Shown one piece after another: positions 12,901-27,900 of a stretch of DNA of 64,000 nucleotides. Location: positions 16,921,535-16,985,534 of the forward strand of contig NC_133778.1 in NCBI RefSeq assembly GCF_003597395.2. Reading direction: 5' to 3'. The first letter of the stretch is position 1. Each line of letters opens with the position of its first letter. The position numbers and the translations under genes are program-made. Under the pieces are notes generated by a model that had not been told where the DNA came from, searched no databases, and was given only the letters and a program-made list of their open reading frames with translations. Source of the DNA: Chelonoidis abingdonii. Lineage: Eukaryota; Chordata; Testudines; Testudinidae.

Positions 12901-15900
12901 GGGACTGTGTTGCTACACAGCAGCAACTCATTGACTTTTGGCAGCAGACGGTGCATTACAATTGGTAGCCATCGTGGTCGTATTCCTGGATGCTCTTTTA
13001 GCTGACCTCAGTGAGGTCGGTCAGGGGCTCCAGGGCAGACATGGGAGTGACTCAGCCAGGTCATTCCCATCTTCTGGTGAGCAGCCAGGAGACGATGATG
13101 GCTAGCAATCGTAATGCAGCATCTTCTGCTGAGCACCCAGGAGATGACGATGGCTAGCAGTCGTACTGCACCGTCTGCTGCCAGCCTAAGATGTAAAAGA
13201 TAGATGGAGTATATCAAAACAAAAAATTGACCTGATTTGTTTTGTGAAATCAATGGCCTGCTAAATCCAGGGTTTTGAGTTCAGTCCTTGAGGGGGCCAT
13301 TCTGTGTGACACTTGTTTGTGTTTCTCCTTGATGCAAAGCCATCCCTTTTGCTGATTTTAATTCCCTGTAAGCCATGTCGTCAGTCGCCCCTCCCTCCAT
13401 CAGAGTAACGGCAGACAATTGTTTCGTGCCTTTTTTCAGCCCAGACACCATAGCACTGGGATCACGGAGCCCGCTCAGATCACTGCGGCAATTATGAACA
13501 CTGTAAACACCACATGCATTATCCTGGAGTATATGCAGAACCAGAAGCTGCAAAAACAAAACCAGGCGAGGCGGCAATGGCAGCGCGGTGACGAGACCAA
13601 TGAGGACATAGACATGGACATAGACTTCTCACAAAGAATGGGCTGGGCAATATGCCCCAGCAATGTGCACGTCATGCTGGTGATCTCTGCATGAGCTCTG
13701 CATGGTCACCTATGCTGATCAGCTTGCCATGCTGGCCAAACAGGAAATTAAATTCAGAAGTTTGTGGGCCTTTTCCTGTTTACCTGGTCAGTGCATCTGA
13801 GTTGAGAGCGCTGTCCAGAGCGGTCACAATGGAGCACTCTGGGATAGCTCCCGGAGGCCAATACTGTTGAACTGCATCCACACTACCCCAAATTCTACCC
13901 GGCAAGGCCAATTTCAGTGCTAATCCCCTTGTCGGAGGTGAAGTAAAGAAATCAATTTAAAGAGCCTTTTAAGTAGAAAAAAAGTGCTTCGTCGTGTGGA
14001 TGGATCCAGGGTTAAATCAAGGTAACGCTGCTAAATTTGACCTAAAATCTTAGCATAGACCAGGCCTTAGATTGTAAGCTCCTTGGGAGAATGAGTTTTG
14101 GGGACAAATTGATAAACTAAAAAGTAGTGTCACCAGGACCATATGGTATTCACCCAAGAGTTCTGAAGGAACTCAAATGTGAAATTGCAGAACTACTAAT
14201 TGTAGTCTGTAACCTATTGTTTAAATTAGCTTCTGTACCAAACAACTGGAGGATAGCTAATGTGACACACATTTTTAAAAATGGCTCCAGAGGTGATCCA
14301 GGCAATTACAGGCCAGTAAGCCTGACTTCAGTACTGGGCAAACTGGTTGAAACTATAGTAAAGAACAAAATTGTCAGACACATAGATGAATATAATTTGG
14401 GGAAGAGATTTGTTGGGGATATAGTATACTTAGATTTTCAGAAAGCCTTTGACAAGGTCCCTCACTAAAGGCTCTTAAGCAAAGTATGCTGTCATGGGAT
14501 AAGAGGGAAGGTCCTCTTGTGGATCAGTAACTGGTTAAAAGATAGGAAACAAACAAATGGTCAGGTTTCAAAATGGAGAGAGGTAAATAGTGGTGTCCTC
14601 CATAGGTCTGTACTGGGACGAGTCCAATTCCATATATTCATAAATGATCTGGAAAAAGAGGTAAACAATGAGGTGGCAAAATTTGCAAACAATACAAAAT
14701 TGCTCAAGATAGTTGAGTCCCAGGCCAACTGCGAAGAGCTACAGAAGAGTCTATCAGAACTGGATGACTGGGTAACAAAATGGCAGATGAAATGCAATGT
14801 TGATAAATGCAAAGTAATGTATATTGGAAAACATGATCCCAACTATACATATGAAATGATGGGGTCTAAATTGGCTGTTACCATTCAGGAAAGAGATCTT
14901 GGAGTCATTGTGGATAGGTCTTTGAAAACATCCACTCAATGTGCAGCAGCAGTCAAAAAAGCAAACATTGTTGGGAATCAGTAAAAAAGGCATAGATAAT
15001 AAGACAAAAAATGTCATATTGCCTCAATATAAATTCATGGTATGCCCACATCTTGAATACTGCATGCAGATGTGGTTGCCCCATCTCAAAAAAGTTATGT
15101 TGGAATTGAAAAATATTCAGAAAAGGGCAACAAAAATGATGAGGAGTATGGAACAGCTGCCATGTGAGGAGAGATTAATAAGACTGGGACTTTTCAGCTT
15201 GGAAAAGAGATGACTAAGGGGGGATATGATAGAGGTCTATAAAATCATGACTGATGTGGAGAAAGTAAATAAGGAAGTGTTATTTACTCCTTCTCATAAC
15301 ACAAGAACTAGGGGTCACCCAATGAAATTAATGGGCAGCAAGTTTAAAAGAAACAAAAGGAAGTATTTTTTCACACAATGCACAGTCAACCTGTGGAACT
15401 CCTTGCCAGAAGGTATTGTGAAGGCCAAGACTATAACAGGGTTCAAACATGAGCTAGATAAGTTCATGAAGAATAGGTCCATCAATAGCTATTAGCCAGG
15501 ATGGACAGAAATGGTGTCCTGACCCAGTGTGGCAATTCTTATGTTCAGGGACCTTCTTTTGGTTCTGTTTGTCCAGGGCCTAGCATAATGGGGTTTTGTT
15601 CCATGACTGGGGCTCCTATGGGGCTATGATAATACAAATAATAAACAGCAGCAACAGGCATTACTCATTGGCATGGCTCTGAGAATGGCCTTCATAAGGC
15701 TTTTAGCCAGGAGACACTATGAGGTGTGGAGGTTAGGGTGGGAGTTTTCTCACTTCATCGTGTTTAGGAAAACATGGAACAAGTCTATGCTGGGGGAAAA
15801 AAGTCTGTCCTACTACTGGGTTCAGTGCTTTAGCCCGACAGCACAATCTGTTGATTCATATCTTATTACTGGGCCAGAGGCATCATTCTGACACATACTC

Positions 15901-18900
15901 AGGTTTGGAATTACACTGGTGTCATGTGTCTAAATTTAAACAGTCTTTTCTTCACCATAAGAAGTAAATGGCTTTTCCTTTGACGCTTCACCATCTGTGC
16001 TCTGTCACTAGATCGGTATAATCTGGTGGTGATTGCTGTCTTATCATAGGTGTTCTGAACAGCTGTCTGTCTTCCTGATGTAGATCCCAGCCGTTGTGGG
16101 GGAAAGCTGTGATCTGTCTTGTGTGGAAATTGCTATTCGAAGCTGCTTCCATGGGGTGAGTAGAATTCAGATGACCTTGGGAAGTGACCATGAATGTTGC
16201 TGATTGATTGAAATTGCCAGTGTATCACATTACAGCAATTAAAATTACCTCATTTTAAAGGTGAAGGTTGCTTCCCAATTCCACATTGTAAACATCTGAC
16301 ACCAATAAAGAAGAATACCCAGTAAGGTACTAGCATGGACCCTGCACTCATGTGGAGACTTTTTGAAGCCAGTGGTATTCTACATGTGAGGACAAGTCTG
16401 TGATAGCACATCCTGATTGAGGATCAGGGCTTATATTATGAGGTGTGACAGAGACAATAGTTCTATTTAAATAAGTGATTGAACCAGAGATTGATATTCT
16501 TTTCCAGGTTCTGAACTCAGCAATCAGTGAAGAGAAATTCCTATCTTGGCTACTATCTGAACCTGGCCTTCTCCTGTGGCTTCCTACCTGTTACAGATTA
16601 TCAGCCACTGAAAGGGTTATGCATCACGTTAGATGTAGCATCTGTAAGAATTTCCCCATCACTGGACTAAGGTACAGTATACGTTATAGTAAAGTATTAT
16701 TTGTAGCGTGTAGAGATCAGCCAAGATCAGGACCCTATTGTGCTAGGCATTTTAGATGAACATAGTGAGATATAGTTGCAGCCTCAAAGAACTTACAATA
16801 TAAATAGACAAGACAGATGGGGAAATAGAGGCACAGAGAAGGAAAGTGATGTGCCTAAGATCACACAGCAGACCAGTGAGAGAGCTGGGTATAGAACTCA
16901 GTTTCCTGAGCCCTGGGCCACTACCCTGGCCATTATGCAATGCTGCCTTGTAGCAAAACTTAACAGCAACATCTACTTTCTGAGCAAATGCAAGAAAAAA
17001 ATATCATCCCCAGAGGTCTCACCATCTGTAATCCTCAGAACACTACATACAACCTCACCCACGTTGTCTCTGTAATATCCTGGGGCTGACCCGGCTACAA
17101 CTACACTGCATACATTGTAGCCATGGTGTCTTTCTGTTATTAAATCTTGCTTTGCCTTCTCCGGTTGGTTAGGTTTAATAGGGTCGCCAGGGCTTGCTTA
17201 GACTTGCTGGGGCTCAGGGCCCAAGCCAAAGCGTGAGGGATTCAGCCCTGGTGGGTGGGGGGCTCAGGTTTTGGTCCCTCCTCCTGGGGTCATGTAGTAA
17301 TTTTTCTTGTCAGAAAGGGGTTGCAATGCCATGAAGTTTGAGAACCTTTACATCCATGCAACTAAAAAAATACCTCAGAGTATTAAAAGAATGCTACCTG
17401 CTAGCTAGGACCCAAAATAAAAAGCAAATGAAAAGCAAATATCAAAAGCTTAATTATAATGTAAATGTTTTCATGAAACTAGGTTATGATCTGGTTTTGA
17501 ATATTCTCTGGCAGTGTTTGCCTAGATCTGTTTTACAAAGCTCCTCTACAAAGACTCAACAAGCTCTAGGAGGGAACAAGGTTCTCAAGAGCTGTACAAG
17601 TATTCAAAGTCCAGTGAGTGCTACACAGGAAGCAGTCAGTTCTCCATCCTAGTCTAGCTGTAATCGAGGCCTCTAGTTTTGAGTTTGTTATCTCATACCT
17701 GGTTTAATAATAGTGGAACAGGGCTCAGGGCACTGCCTGTTTAAACTGTGTGAATAACTGTTTTTTCAGTTCAGTGGCTGAACTAAGTCACTGGTGGGGG
17801 AAATTGTTTTGAGTTGACTCCATTCAAAAACAATTTTCAGCAAACCAAAAAAAAAAAAAGTTTTACAGTTTGGGTTAAATGAAACATTTCCTTTAGGTTG
17901 TTTTTGTTTTGTTTTTTTGTGGGGGGGAAGGTCACCTTTTAAAAAATAAAATTGCCGTGAAATTTGAAACAAAGGCTTTTTGAATTGAAAAATCGTAACA
18001 TTTCAAAAATCTTGAAATAAAAATTCTGATTTTTTTAATGAAACAATCGGACCCTAATCTCAAAAAGTTTGTTGACTCAAATCTGCATTTTTAATTGAAA
18101 AAAGTTTCAGCTGAAAAGCTTCACCCTGCTGTATTGCCTGGTCTCCAGTAAGCCAGGAGTTAACTGCAGCTTGTCTTTCTCCACCTCTTGGACAGGTGCT
18201 ATGGGAAGGGTGAAGGGAGGATGTCTGAGAGACGGCAGGACTAGGCGAGATGACAGTGATGAACCCAGGACAGGGAGTTTTATTACTACACTTTTGTGGC
18301 AATGTTAACTTGCATTATGGACTTTGCTTTGATGCCCCAGCATTCATCATGCTGGGATGTTATAGCCCACAATGAACCGTATATAGAGATAAACTGAAGC
18401 ATGTGAAATACGAGGATACAGCAACAGTACCAAAAATGGCATCACTGGCAACTATTGCTCCACTATATGAAATTCAGTGCACCAGTTATTAGCTATAAAA
18501 ATAAAGCTGTTCTAAGTATTAGAATATTGTCAGCTGATCAATTATTCATTTTGATGATGAACTCCTTGGCTCTCCCCTAGCTGTGGGAAACCATTACTAC
18601 ATTGATAGAATCATCAGAAAAGCTGGGTTTTTTGATTAACTGAATTTTCCACTGAAAAATGCCACAATTTGATGACCAAGGTTGGTTTCAAAGTGTCCAA
18701 GTTCAAAACATTTTTGGAAAAGAAAACTGACATTTTCACACCAGAAAGTTTCAGTTTTGAATCAAAACAATTTTGTTTCAAAGTTTCAGTAAATTTAGTC
18801 TAAAAGTCAAATAAAAAAAGGTAAAGAAAAAGTTTCAAAATTATCGAAATGAAATGTTTCACTTGACCCAAACCAAAATCTTTTTTAGATTTTCAGTTTA

Positions 18901-21900
18901 TCAAAATTCAAGATTTTGGCTATTCATCCTGATTTGGGACAGAAACATTTTCAATATCTCAGATTTTCTTGGACCAGGAAAACTGTTGCCTGCCCACCTC
19001 ATCAGACTTTCATGGGTGCTGATTTCCAAGATCCCAATTCACTTGTATGAAGTTGCCAGTCCTTGGAGGTTAATTTTATCCTTTCTGTTTTCCCTGACAG
19101 GTATCGCTGTCTGAAGTGCCTGAATTTTGATCTTTGCCAAGTCTGCTTCTTCACTGAGCGTCAGAGGAAACCACACAAGAGGTCACACCCTGTGATGGAG
19201 TACTGTGTGAAGGTACCGTCCCATTTTACTGACTCATCTGCTTGCTTGCCCTATAGGTGTGGATAGGTAGGCTCTTGGCTATGATGATTAGGGAGAAGAG
19301 AGAGAGAGAGTGTGTGAGTGAGTGTGTGTGTGTGAGGAAGAGAGAGAGAGAGAGAGAGATTACTCCCATAAAATATATCTGCACTAGCTGCTGAGCAATG
19401 TTAGGTGAGTGAAAGAAGAAAGTGGGGTTTTAAGTTTAGAATTTTCATTCTGCTTTGAGATAAAGACACATTCTAGTCACATGGGACACTGAGGAGTAAA
19501 CCCTGCCGCCTCCTTTGTGTGTAGTATGTCAGGTCACCACCCCCAGGCATCTGCTATCCCATTTTTGGACCTGTGGAAGGGGCCCTCCATGGCACCAGAG
19601 TTGTGTGTGTGCAGACTGGCTGGGGAGCTGGTAGAAGGGAAGGGAGCTTGACACATGGCTGGAGGAGACATGCATCATTGCCCCTCCCTTTCACCCCACC
19701 CTGTGCTAATTCAGTGTAAAGCTATGTGAATTCCTCAGTAAAGCTTCTTCTAGTTGGTTTATCAAGCTTTGCTAAGAAGCCCTAGGGGCAGTGTGTTTGA
19801 AAAGAGAATTCCCTTTTTATATCATGGCTTCACTTAGTGTGGGGGTACAGACACCAAGGAGCTCAACCCTCAGTTACAGGAGGGCTCCAGTCCTATAAAC
19901 CACCACATCCAGAAGAAGACTGTATTAAATGGAATAGATTGTTGCAGTAGCACCTAGAAGTCACAATTGGGTGCTAGGCACTGTGCAAACATACAGTAAA
20001 CAAGAGTCTGTCCCACAGAGCTTATAGACTAAGAAAAAAAAAATGAAGACATAACACGTGAATGAGACAAACAAGCCAGTCAGTGTAGGAGAGCAGTGAG
20101 GAAGAAACGCTGCAAGGGCAATCCCAGAGTTTTCATCTGCTTGTTGCAGGCTGATCCAAAGGGAAACCCCTGTACCAAACCCCTCTGAAATCAGTAGGGT
20201 CCCACAAGCCATAGGACTCCACCCACAAGGATCAGCTTGCAGAGTGAGGGGTTTAAGGTGTGTTGACATTAGAAAATGACCTGTGTTTGAAAGCAGTTGA
20301 CACACACTTACTCTCTAAGCCAAACTGAGCACAGGCTTTACTGTGCCCAACAGCGGATTCAGAAAGTACTTAGTACCTCACTTGAAAGTGGGAACCGAAC
20401 ATGAGATGCCCATCCTTTACATCAGCGGTTCTCAAACTGGGGTCCAGGGCTCCCTGCGGGGGCCAAGAGCAGGTTTCAAGTGGTCCGCCAAGCAGGGCCA
20501 GTGTTAGTCCAATTTAGACCAGAAAGCTGAAGCCTCGGTCTCTGAGCCCTGACACTTGGGGCTGAAGGCAAAGCCTGAGCCATTTAGCTTCACAGGGGCC
20601 TCTGTGGCGTGAGGCCCCAAGCAATTGCCCTGCTTGCTATCCCCCTAATGCAGGCTCAGGCTTTTCTGTGCAGAAAACCAGTTGTTGTAGCACAAGTGGG
20701 TCATGGAGTTTTTATAGCATGTTGCAGGGGGCAGAGAGGAGCTCAGAAAGAAAAAGAACCCCTGCTTTACATTGTCTTTCTTTACACCTCACACCAATGT
20801 TTATAGTGTTGATGCTGTTTTTCTTTACCGCAGTGACACCTTGTGGTAGTTTTATCATCAGTGTAAGAAATGAGTAAACTGTAAAGTGGTTGCATTATTT
20901 TTTTCCTGTTGCTCTTTCACAAACTCCCCCTGTAGATGCACTAAGTGTATAACGAGCATCACGTGCTCCCAGCTAGGAAAGGCAGCATTTTACACCCACT
21001 TTGCACAGCAGGAAGTAACTGGCACCTTTGTTGTCTTTCAAGCACATTCTTTAAAACAACCTCAGGAGGGACAGTAGGTTCATCCCTATCTACAAAACAA
21101 AATCATATTAAAGATGAGGGTTCTATTAAGTTCCAGACAAACTAGGGAAGAGCAACGAAAGTTAACCAATATCCACAAGTCTGGAGTTATATTTGCTTTC
21201 TTGTGGGTGGAGGGCAGAAGATGTCAACCCAATCCCAGATAAAGCTGAGTGATGCTTACTTGTGCTTCAGAGCTGTGCTTGTTTTAAATCCACTCCTTTC
21301 TCTGTTGCATGTCATTCCAGCAGATGTCAGCAAAGGAGAATGCAAAGATCTTTTTTCGCACCATCAGAAACAACCTGCTTCAAGAGCGCTGCAGAAGAAA
21401 GGAGGCTTGGAGAAGGCAGACACTGGAAATGGAGGGAGGGGACTTCCCAGAACATGAGCAAGCAGCGTGAGTGTCAGTCCCAGTGTGTTTATACCACCTG
21501 AGTGGTGAATTTGAAGAGACCAGATACTTCCAAGCTGCAGCACGTTCACCACCTGCATCTAACAGTGCTAAAAAAGAAGCAGTTTTGAACATTAGCTACT
21601 TGACTGTGCCCACACAGTAAATGACTTTGATTTGACAGATGAACTGTGGTCAGTCCATAAAGCACAAGTTAAGATTACAAAATGGAATGGTTGAAACTTT
21701 ACAGTAAAAGTAGTTTCTTTCCATGCTTTTTAAAAAAAATATCATGTAAATACTTGTTTCAGATGACTGATATATTGACACTGTGCCCACAAAGTAGCCA
21801 TTACAGTCTATGGGGTCAGTGAAAGAAACTTTTCTATGCTGTGACTTCATATTATGGCAGAAAGTTTTGCATATTCCTGCTTCTCTCACCCTAGAGAACG

Positions 21901-24900
21901 TGAAGGTGGTCGCAATGGCCCACACACACAGAATTATCAACAAAGCATTTTGTCAAATCTAACACTTCCATAAAAGAAATTTTAAAACATTCTGTCAGGC
22001 TTTGGTCCTGTACAGTAACTGCAGAACTCAGCCTTGCTGACATGTAGAAAGGAAGGCTGGTCTTGTGGTTATGGCCTTGGGTTGGGATTCAGAAGCTCTG
22101 AGTTTAGTTCACAGGTCTGCTACTGATGTGACACCTTAGACAAGTCACTTAATTTATCTGAATCTCAGTTTCCCCATCTGAAGGTGGAGACAACAATGAA
22201 TCCTTTGTGCATTTAGAATGTAAATGCTTTAGGACAGGCACCATATTTTTCTAGGCATTTGTACTGACCTAACACAATAGGGCCATGATCTCAGGTAGAT
22301 TCACTAGGTATTACCATGCTACAAATAAGCAAGCAGTTTTGGATGAGTCAGTTATTCTATAACACATACTCTCCTTTAGGGGGTGTCATGGGTGTTGTAG
22401 TCAATCAACTCTGCTTGGCAGCAGAGTAGGTGAACAATGAATTTGAAGGCATGTGACTTACACTAACCTTGTACAGGTGTTTGAATATTATGGTGCTGGG
22501 GGCCATACTAGTAACTATCAAAATAAAACAAAGATGAAATTAGAATTATGAGCACCATTCACAAACAAGCACATTTATTTTGTTTTCTCTTCTTTACATC
22601 AGCTCTTTGTGCCATATTTTCTCACACCTAATCTCGGGCCCAGCTCTGCAATACTTACTACCATACAGTGCCTCCCACTGTGGATAACCCCACTGATGTC
22701 AGTGGAACTGCTCTGTGCCCTTTAGACTCAGGTAACTGACTTAAGTCTATTACCTCCATTCCTGAATGATCCATGGCCCTTTATATCATCCAGGTGTGAG
22801 AAAAGGCTCCTTGGAGTTCACGGCAATACTCTATGTCTGAATTGTTTTGGCATCTTGTTACACTTGTCCTTCATTTGACCCATTCTTCAATTTTGCCTAT
22901 GGAGGACATGAATGAGACTGAAGAGGTCTCTTAACCATGTGCTGGTCCTTGGCACAAGTTCTGAGTGTTTGTCTTGCCTAATTGGTTTGTTCAGTATGTA
23001 GACTTAAGTATCTGCGAAACAGGGCTTAAGTAAAATTGAGTGATGGCATTCACCCTTTTGAACAGGGATGAATTTCATCCTTCCCAATAGGAAAGAAATG
23101 GAAAATATATTTACTAAACTTCACAGTGCAATAACAATGGGTAGCATTATTGCTATTAGAAACCAATTTTAAATATATTCAGACTAATCAAGAACCATAG
23201 CTACAGTATGAATAGTTTGATGGAATATAAACAGTGTCAACGAGCTATTTGGTCACTGAGATGTTGCTCAAGTGTTTGTGCCTTAGCATGGAATGTGATT
23301 GAAGACAACTTGACCATTACTTCTTTCATGGCTGATATTTCCTTACTTTCATTTAGCTCCCTTCTTCACATGAACTTTACCGTAATTTTTCTCCTAGTCC
23401 ACAAGGTCATTTGATAACTTGATGGGTGTTTGCTTACATCACATTTGGGCAGGATGAGCCATCAGTGAGAGCAGGATTTTGAGTTGGTATTCCAGGTGTC
23501 ATTAAAAAGGTCATTGGTACCTCCCCCTAGCACAGATTGGGCTGCAGGATTTCTGGCTTTCTAAAACTTTCCTTAGTTGAAGTGCCTAGTTTAGTTGGCC
23601 CTCAACTACCAGTGGCTAAGAAACTGGGGAAGCTGAAAAGAGAGAACAGCTGTACTGTTGCTAAATAAAGGGGAACTGGAATTCTGTGCTAGGGAGTTTA
23701 GGGTCTCCATTCAATAAACAAAATGCACTATATGTTATCCATTTTTCCAGCCAAATATAGTGCTAGCTAACAGTGGTCATAACTAACCCATAATTCTTAC
23801 TCAGGCATGACAGTTATTACTCTGTTGAAAACAGAAGTTTTATTTATGATGACTCTAGATTCCAGGGAAAGGAACCTAAGAGTTCTCCCGTTGAGCTTCT
23901 CATTTCACCCTCACACTATTTTTGCTTTCTTTCCTGGTGTACAGGCCCTCTACAGAGCTCAGCACCTCCACACAGCCTGCCCATCATTACCTATCCTCCC
24001 CAGCATACAGACTGGCCCCAATGTTATCCAAGCACTTGGCTGAAAAGGGGTCTGCAGTGCAGCAGATTGAGAATGACAGCAGGGCACCAGCACAAGACAA
24101 GACATCAGCTCCGGTGAGCAGAAACAAGATATAGTCACACTGAACAAATCAGGATGAATATTGAAGTGGTGCAGAGAGACTTGGACCAATTCTTGATCAG
24201 CTTTCAGACTGCCTATTAAATACTGATCCTAAGATGTTCCCTTGGTTAACTTCAACCCTGTTAATTTCTCATGTTGGAGGGAGGGAAGTAGGCAGGAGAA
24301 AGTAGAGGGAAACAAATCAAGAACATGGAAACTTTATACAGTCATCCCTTAAAGAACTTGGCCACATTTCAGTATTGGTGACTGCAGAAGAATTGACTCA
24401 CCATCAGCAGATCCCCTGATGGCAGAGCTTGGGATAGCAGCTATTTCTTGCTTAATGCTGTCAGTTTCTCCGGCCCTACAAATGATCTGTCTTGCCTTGC
24501 AACTCAGCCCTCTGGCCCCATTACATTTTAGTTCCCCCCTTTTGAGGCAACAGAGAGTCTAACAAATAACAGTCCCAGTGTCCTTACAAAAGGTCTTCAT
24601 GCTCCTTCTCTCAGGGCTTCCAGTTATCCTTATTTCCCTCTCAGGAGGCTTCATGCCACCTTTCCAGTGGCTGGTAAGGAAACTCAGGTCCTCCCACCCC
24701 ACTAGGTGCCAGAGCAGGTATCATGTAACAAGCAGCAGTAATCTGCTCTGTGAGACTCCTTGCTGCTACATTCCTGGACCTCTTTCTGCGAACTACAACC
24801 ATTATGTTATGGCTTCTGCAGCGCTCTACTCTCCAGGTGCTATTCAGCTCCTCCAGCCTCTCTCTGCTTCTTATGAGCTCTGCCTCAGGGTCTCACTCAG

Positions 24901-27900
24901 GACCCACTTGCTCTCTGTAGCCTTTGCAGCTGTAACCCCTCAAACTTCATTCCAAATGCCCCTTAGGCCCTAACTTCTCTCTGCCTTTAGTTCAGATCAA
25001 CTTTCTAGCTCTCTCTCTCTCTCTCTCTCTCACTTAGGTCTTCTCTCTGCCTTCCTATTGCTCCGTATTCCTTAGTCATTCCTTTATGAAAGCCCAGCAA
25101 CTTTCAGCTGGGTATGATCATCCATTATACCTGACACCCAGAGGCTTAATTGGGCTCAGGCTCCATTGACTCTTGGTTAACAAGTCTGGGACGTATACAC
25201 CCAATCATAGTGACTAGGCCCACATTCACTAAGGGACTTAGGCACCTAAATCTGGGCTTTAGGCATGTAAGTCCCAGCTTCTAGTCACCACTGAAATTCA
25301 CAAGAGCCCCACTGACCCTGTAGGCACCTATATTTATTTTAGCACTAACATTTTCAAGAATAAAATTTCCTTAGGTACCTAAGTTTCTGCCCCTTGGCAT
25401 GTGTACTGCTGTTCCACACTAGAGACCTGAACACTTATCTTCTACCTCAGCCCAGAACAATTCAAGAACCAAAGGAATATAGACATTTCTCTGCTTAACT
25501 CACCTGCAGAGTCATATCCAGTCAGTGTACACAGAGCACACCTTCCAGACTGGGTCCTACAGCCAAGCTCTCTCAAAATGGCTGGGGTGAGAAGGAGGAG
25601 GATCTGCTTCCTCATAACTTTTAGCATAGTGGTGATGTGAGAACTTCAGGTGTCCCAAGCTCCACCAAGCTGGGCTCTAGCCCCCTGCACCTTTACAACA
25701 GGGATGTCCCAAGGCAGTGCTTCTTTCCAGCTTATAAAGGCCCTACATAACTTGTAGCTGAGGGGTTGGGGCCATCACCTGCAATGTGGGAGTCTAGGGT
25801 CCAGTTCCTCTGCTCCGATTACTTTTTGTTTATACACAGTGGAACAGCTGAGACTGAGGGAGCCTCATGTCAGAATATCCTATTGCCCAATGATTAGGGT
25901 GCTCACCTGGGAGGTAGCAGATTCCCAGTCAAGTCCCTTCTCTTCATTAGGTGGAGGGGGCACTTGAACTAGAGGTCTCTGACATCTGAGCTGAGTATCT
26001 TGCTTCCCCAGCAATGAGCAAAAACAACTTTGGGCCCCTAACTCCAGAAAAGGGCTCACAGCTGAGAATCACTAGCAGAGACAGGTGCTAGCACATACCC
26101 TCCTTGTCAGTATCTCCCATTGGCAAGCTTAGGCAGCTCCCCAGTTAGTTGCTGGCTTTGTGAATTACAGTCTAGCTCTTGTTATTGTGTAGGGAGCCTA
26201 GCCCCCAACTCCCGATTTGTGGATCACAGTGTTGTTCCTGTGATTTGTTATGCACCTAAAAGTAAGGCATTGTAACACTGAGCACCACAACTCCTATGTC
26301 CCTTTGTGAATCCAGACCTCACTGCCTGAATGTGATAGCACACACAGTTATTTGCACTGCAGGGTTATTTGTTCTGTTATTTTTTATTTGCATTACAGTA
26401 GCACATTAGAGGCTCCAGCTCAGACTGTGGTCAAAATACCATCATCCCTCCCTTCTGAATAGTTCAAGGAAAGACATCATAAGCCTGATTCTCAGTTAGG
26501 CTCGGGCCAGTCTATGCCATTGTGACAGCATACAGGCAGCAGAAATGGTCCCCCTGAAGATATGCCCAGAGTAGTGATTCTCTCCAGCCAATGTAGAATT
26601 GACATGAAGGCTTTAAACCAACCCTTGCTCCCTGCCCCTGCACAGCAGCCTTGTTAGGGGCATGCAGGGAGTGGGTGGAGGGTATAGGTGAATCACTGCA
26701 CAACAGTATTTCTTTATTTTTGAGGGGCCATGGGAAGCAGAGTGTAAGTTAGAGTAGCCTCAGGTTAGGCAGCCCCTGCATAGCCCTAAACTATGAGGAG
26801 CACAGAAGGTGTCTTAAGGCCAATTTTGCTTCCCCACCCCTCTGTCCCTTCCCCAGCTTCAGAATGGAGTAACTGAGAATCAGTCCCCATATATCAGCTC
26901 ATCCATTTTGCCGTCACATCCATGCTCTGCCTCTAGAGACCTCTCTTCAGGAGCAATACTTCCAAGGAGAGACAGTGTCAGCCAGCATGTATCAGCAGTA
27001 GCAGCTATGAGTAGCTGCAGCTGTTCAAGTCAAGAGCACTTCACCTCATTGCCAGGCATGCACTCATTTCAGAAGAGAGGTAGACAGGACTGTCACCTTT
27101 GGGTTCCTGCAATGTATTCATTTTCCATCTGGTGAGGTAACCTGGGGTCTTGTCATGCTGGCTGTTGACTTGTTTAGTTTCTCCATGGGCTGAGAATTGT
27201 TTCTGAAGAGCTTTATCCTCCTTTCATGTTCTACACTGACATCATGCAGGTTTTTCAGTGTTGCTTTAAAAGACACAGTGGAAGTCTTAGAGTCCTGTTT
27301 TGTCAAAAGATAGATATAGGGTGTACCAGAACTGTACCAGACATGCTCTAAATTAAGATGCTTAGGAGGTCCTGAAGATCTGCTTCCAGGCACAGTGGAA
27401 AAGTATGACACAGAGTATCCAGACTGTTAATGACAGTCAATTAGCTCAAGGCAAAAACTGCAATGTAGACATATCCTAAATGTGATATTACTGCTTGTAG
27501 CAAGGTTTACACAGCAAATATGATTACAAGTAGCACACTGGTAAAATTCAAAACAGGATCTTCTCTCTTTCTTCTATAGGCAATAGCCTCTATTAAGGCA
27601 GAATTGTTAAAAGTTCATGAATCCATCAAAGCCCTTCACAGTGAAAAGAGGTGGGTAGGTGTGTTAACACCAAAGCTAAAGCCTAATGGAGATAAGTATT
27701 TTAATATTAAAACCAGACAACTTGAATAAACATTACTACCTCTTTCCTTCCAGTCCCAACCCTTCATTTCCCACCCTAACCCGGACCAAAGCAAGAGAAA
27801 GGTTTTTATCCTTGTGCCCAGTGTGTGTGTGTCCATCAGATTTTTTCTAGCTGTCAAATGCTGGGATACAGGTCTCATGTGCATTGTTCAATGAGACAGC

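Noticed and set aside
12480..12968. 162-codon open frame on the + strand
   Set aside because: It lies at the left end of a non-autonomous Harbinger element, not in its transposase, and has no conserved motif.
19294..19362. GA/GT tract as a possible regulatory site
   Set aside because: A plain microsatellite; nothing shows regulation.
25890..25945. Possible tRNA gene from A-box and B-box-like words
   Set aside because: No cloverleaf can be drawn; it fits a tRNA-derived SINE better.
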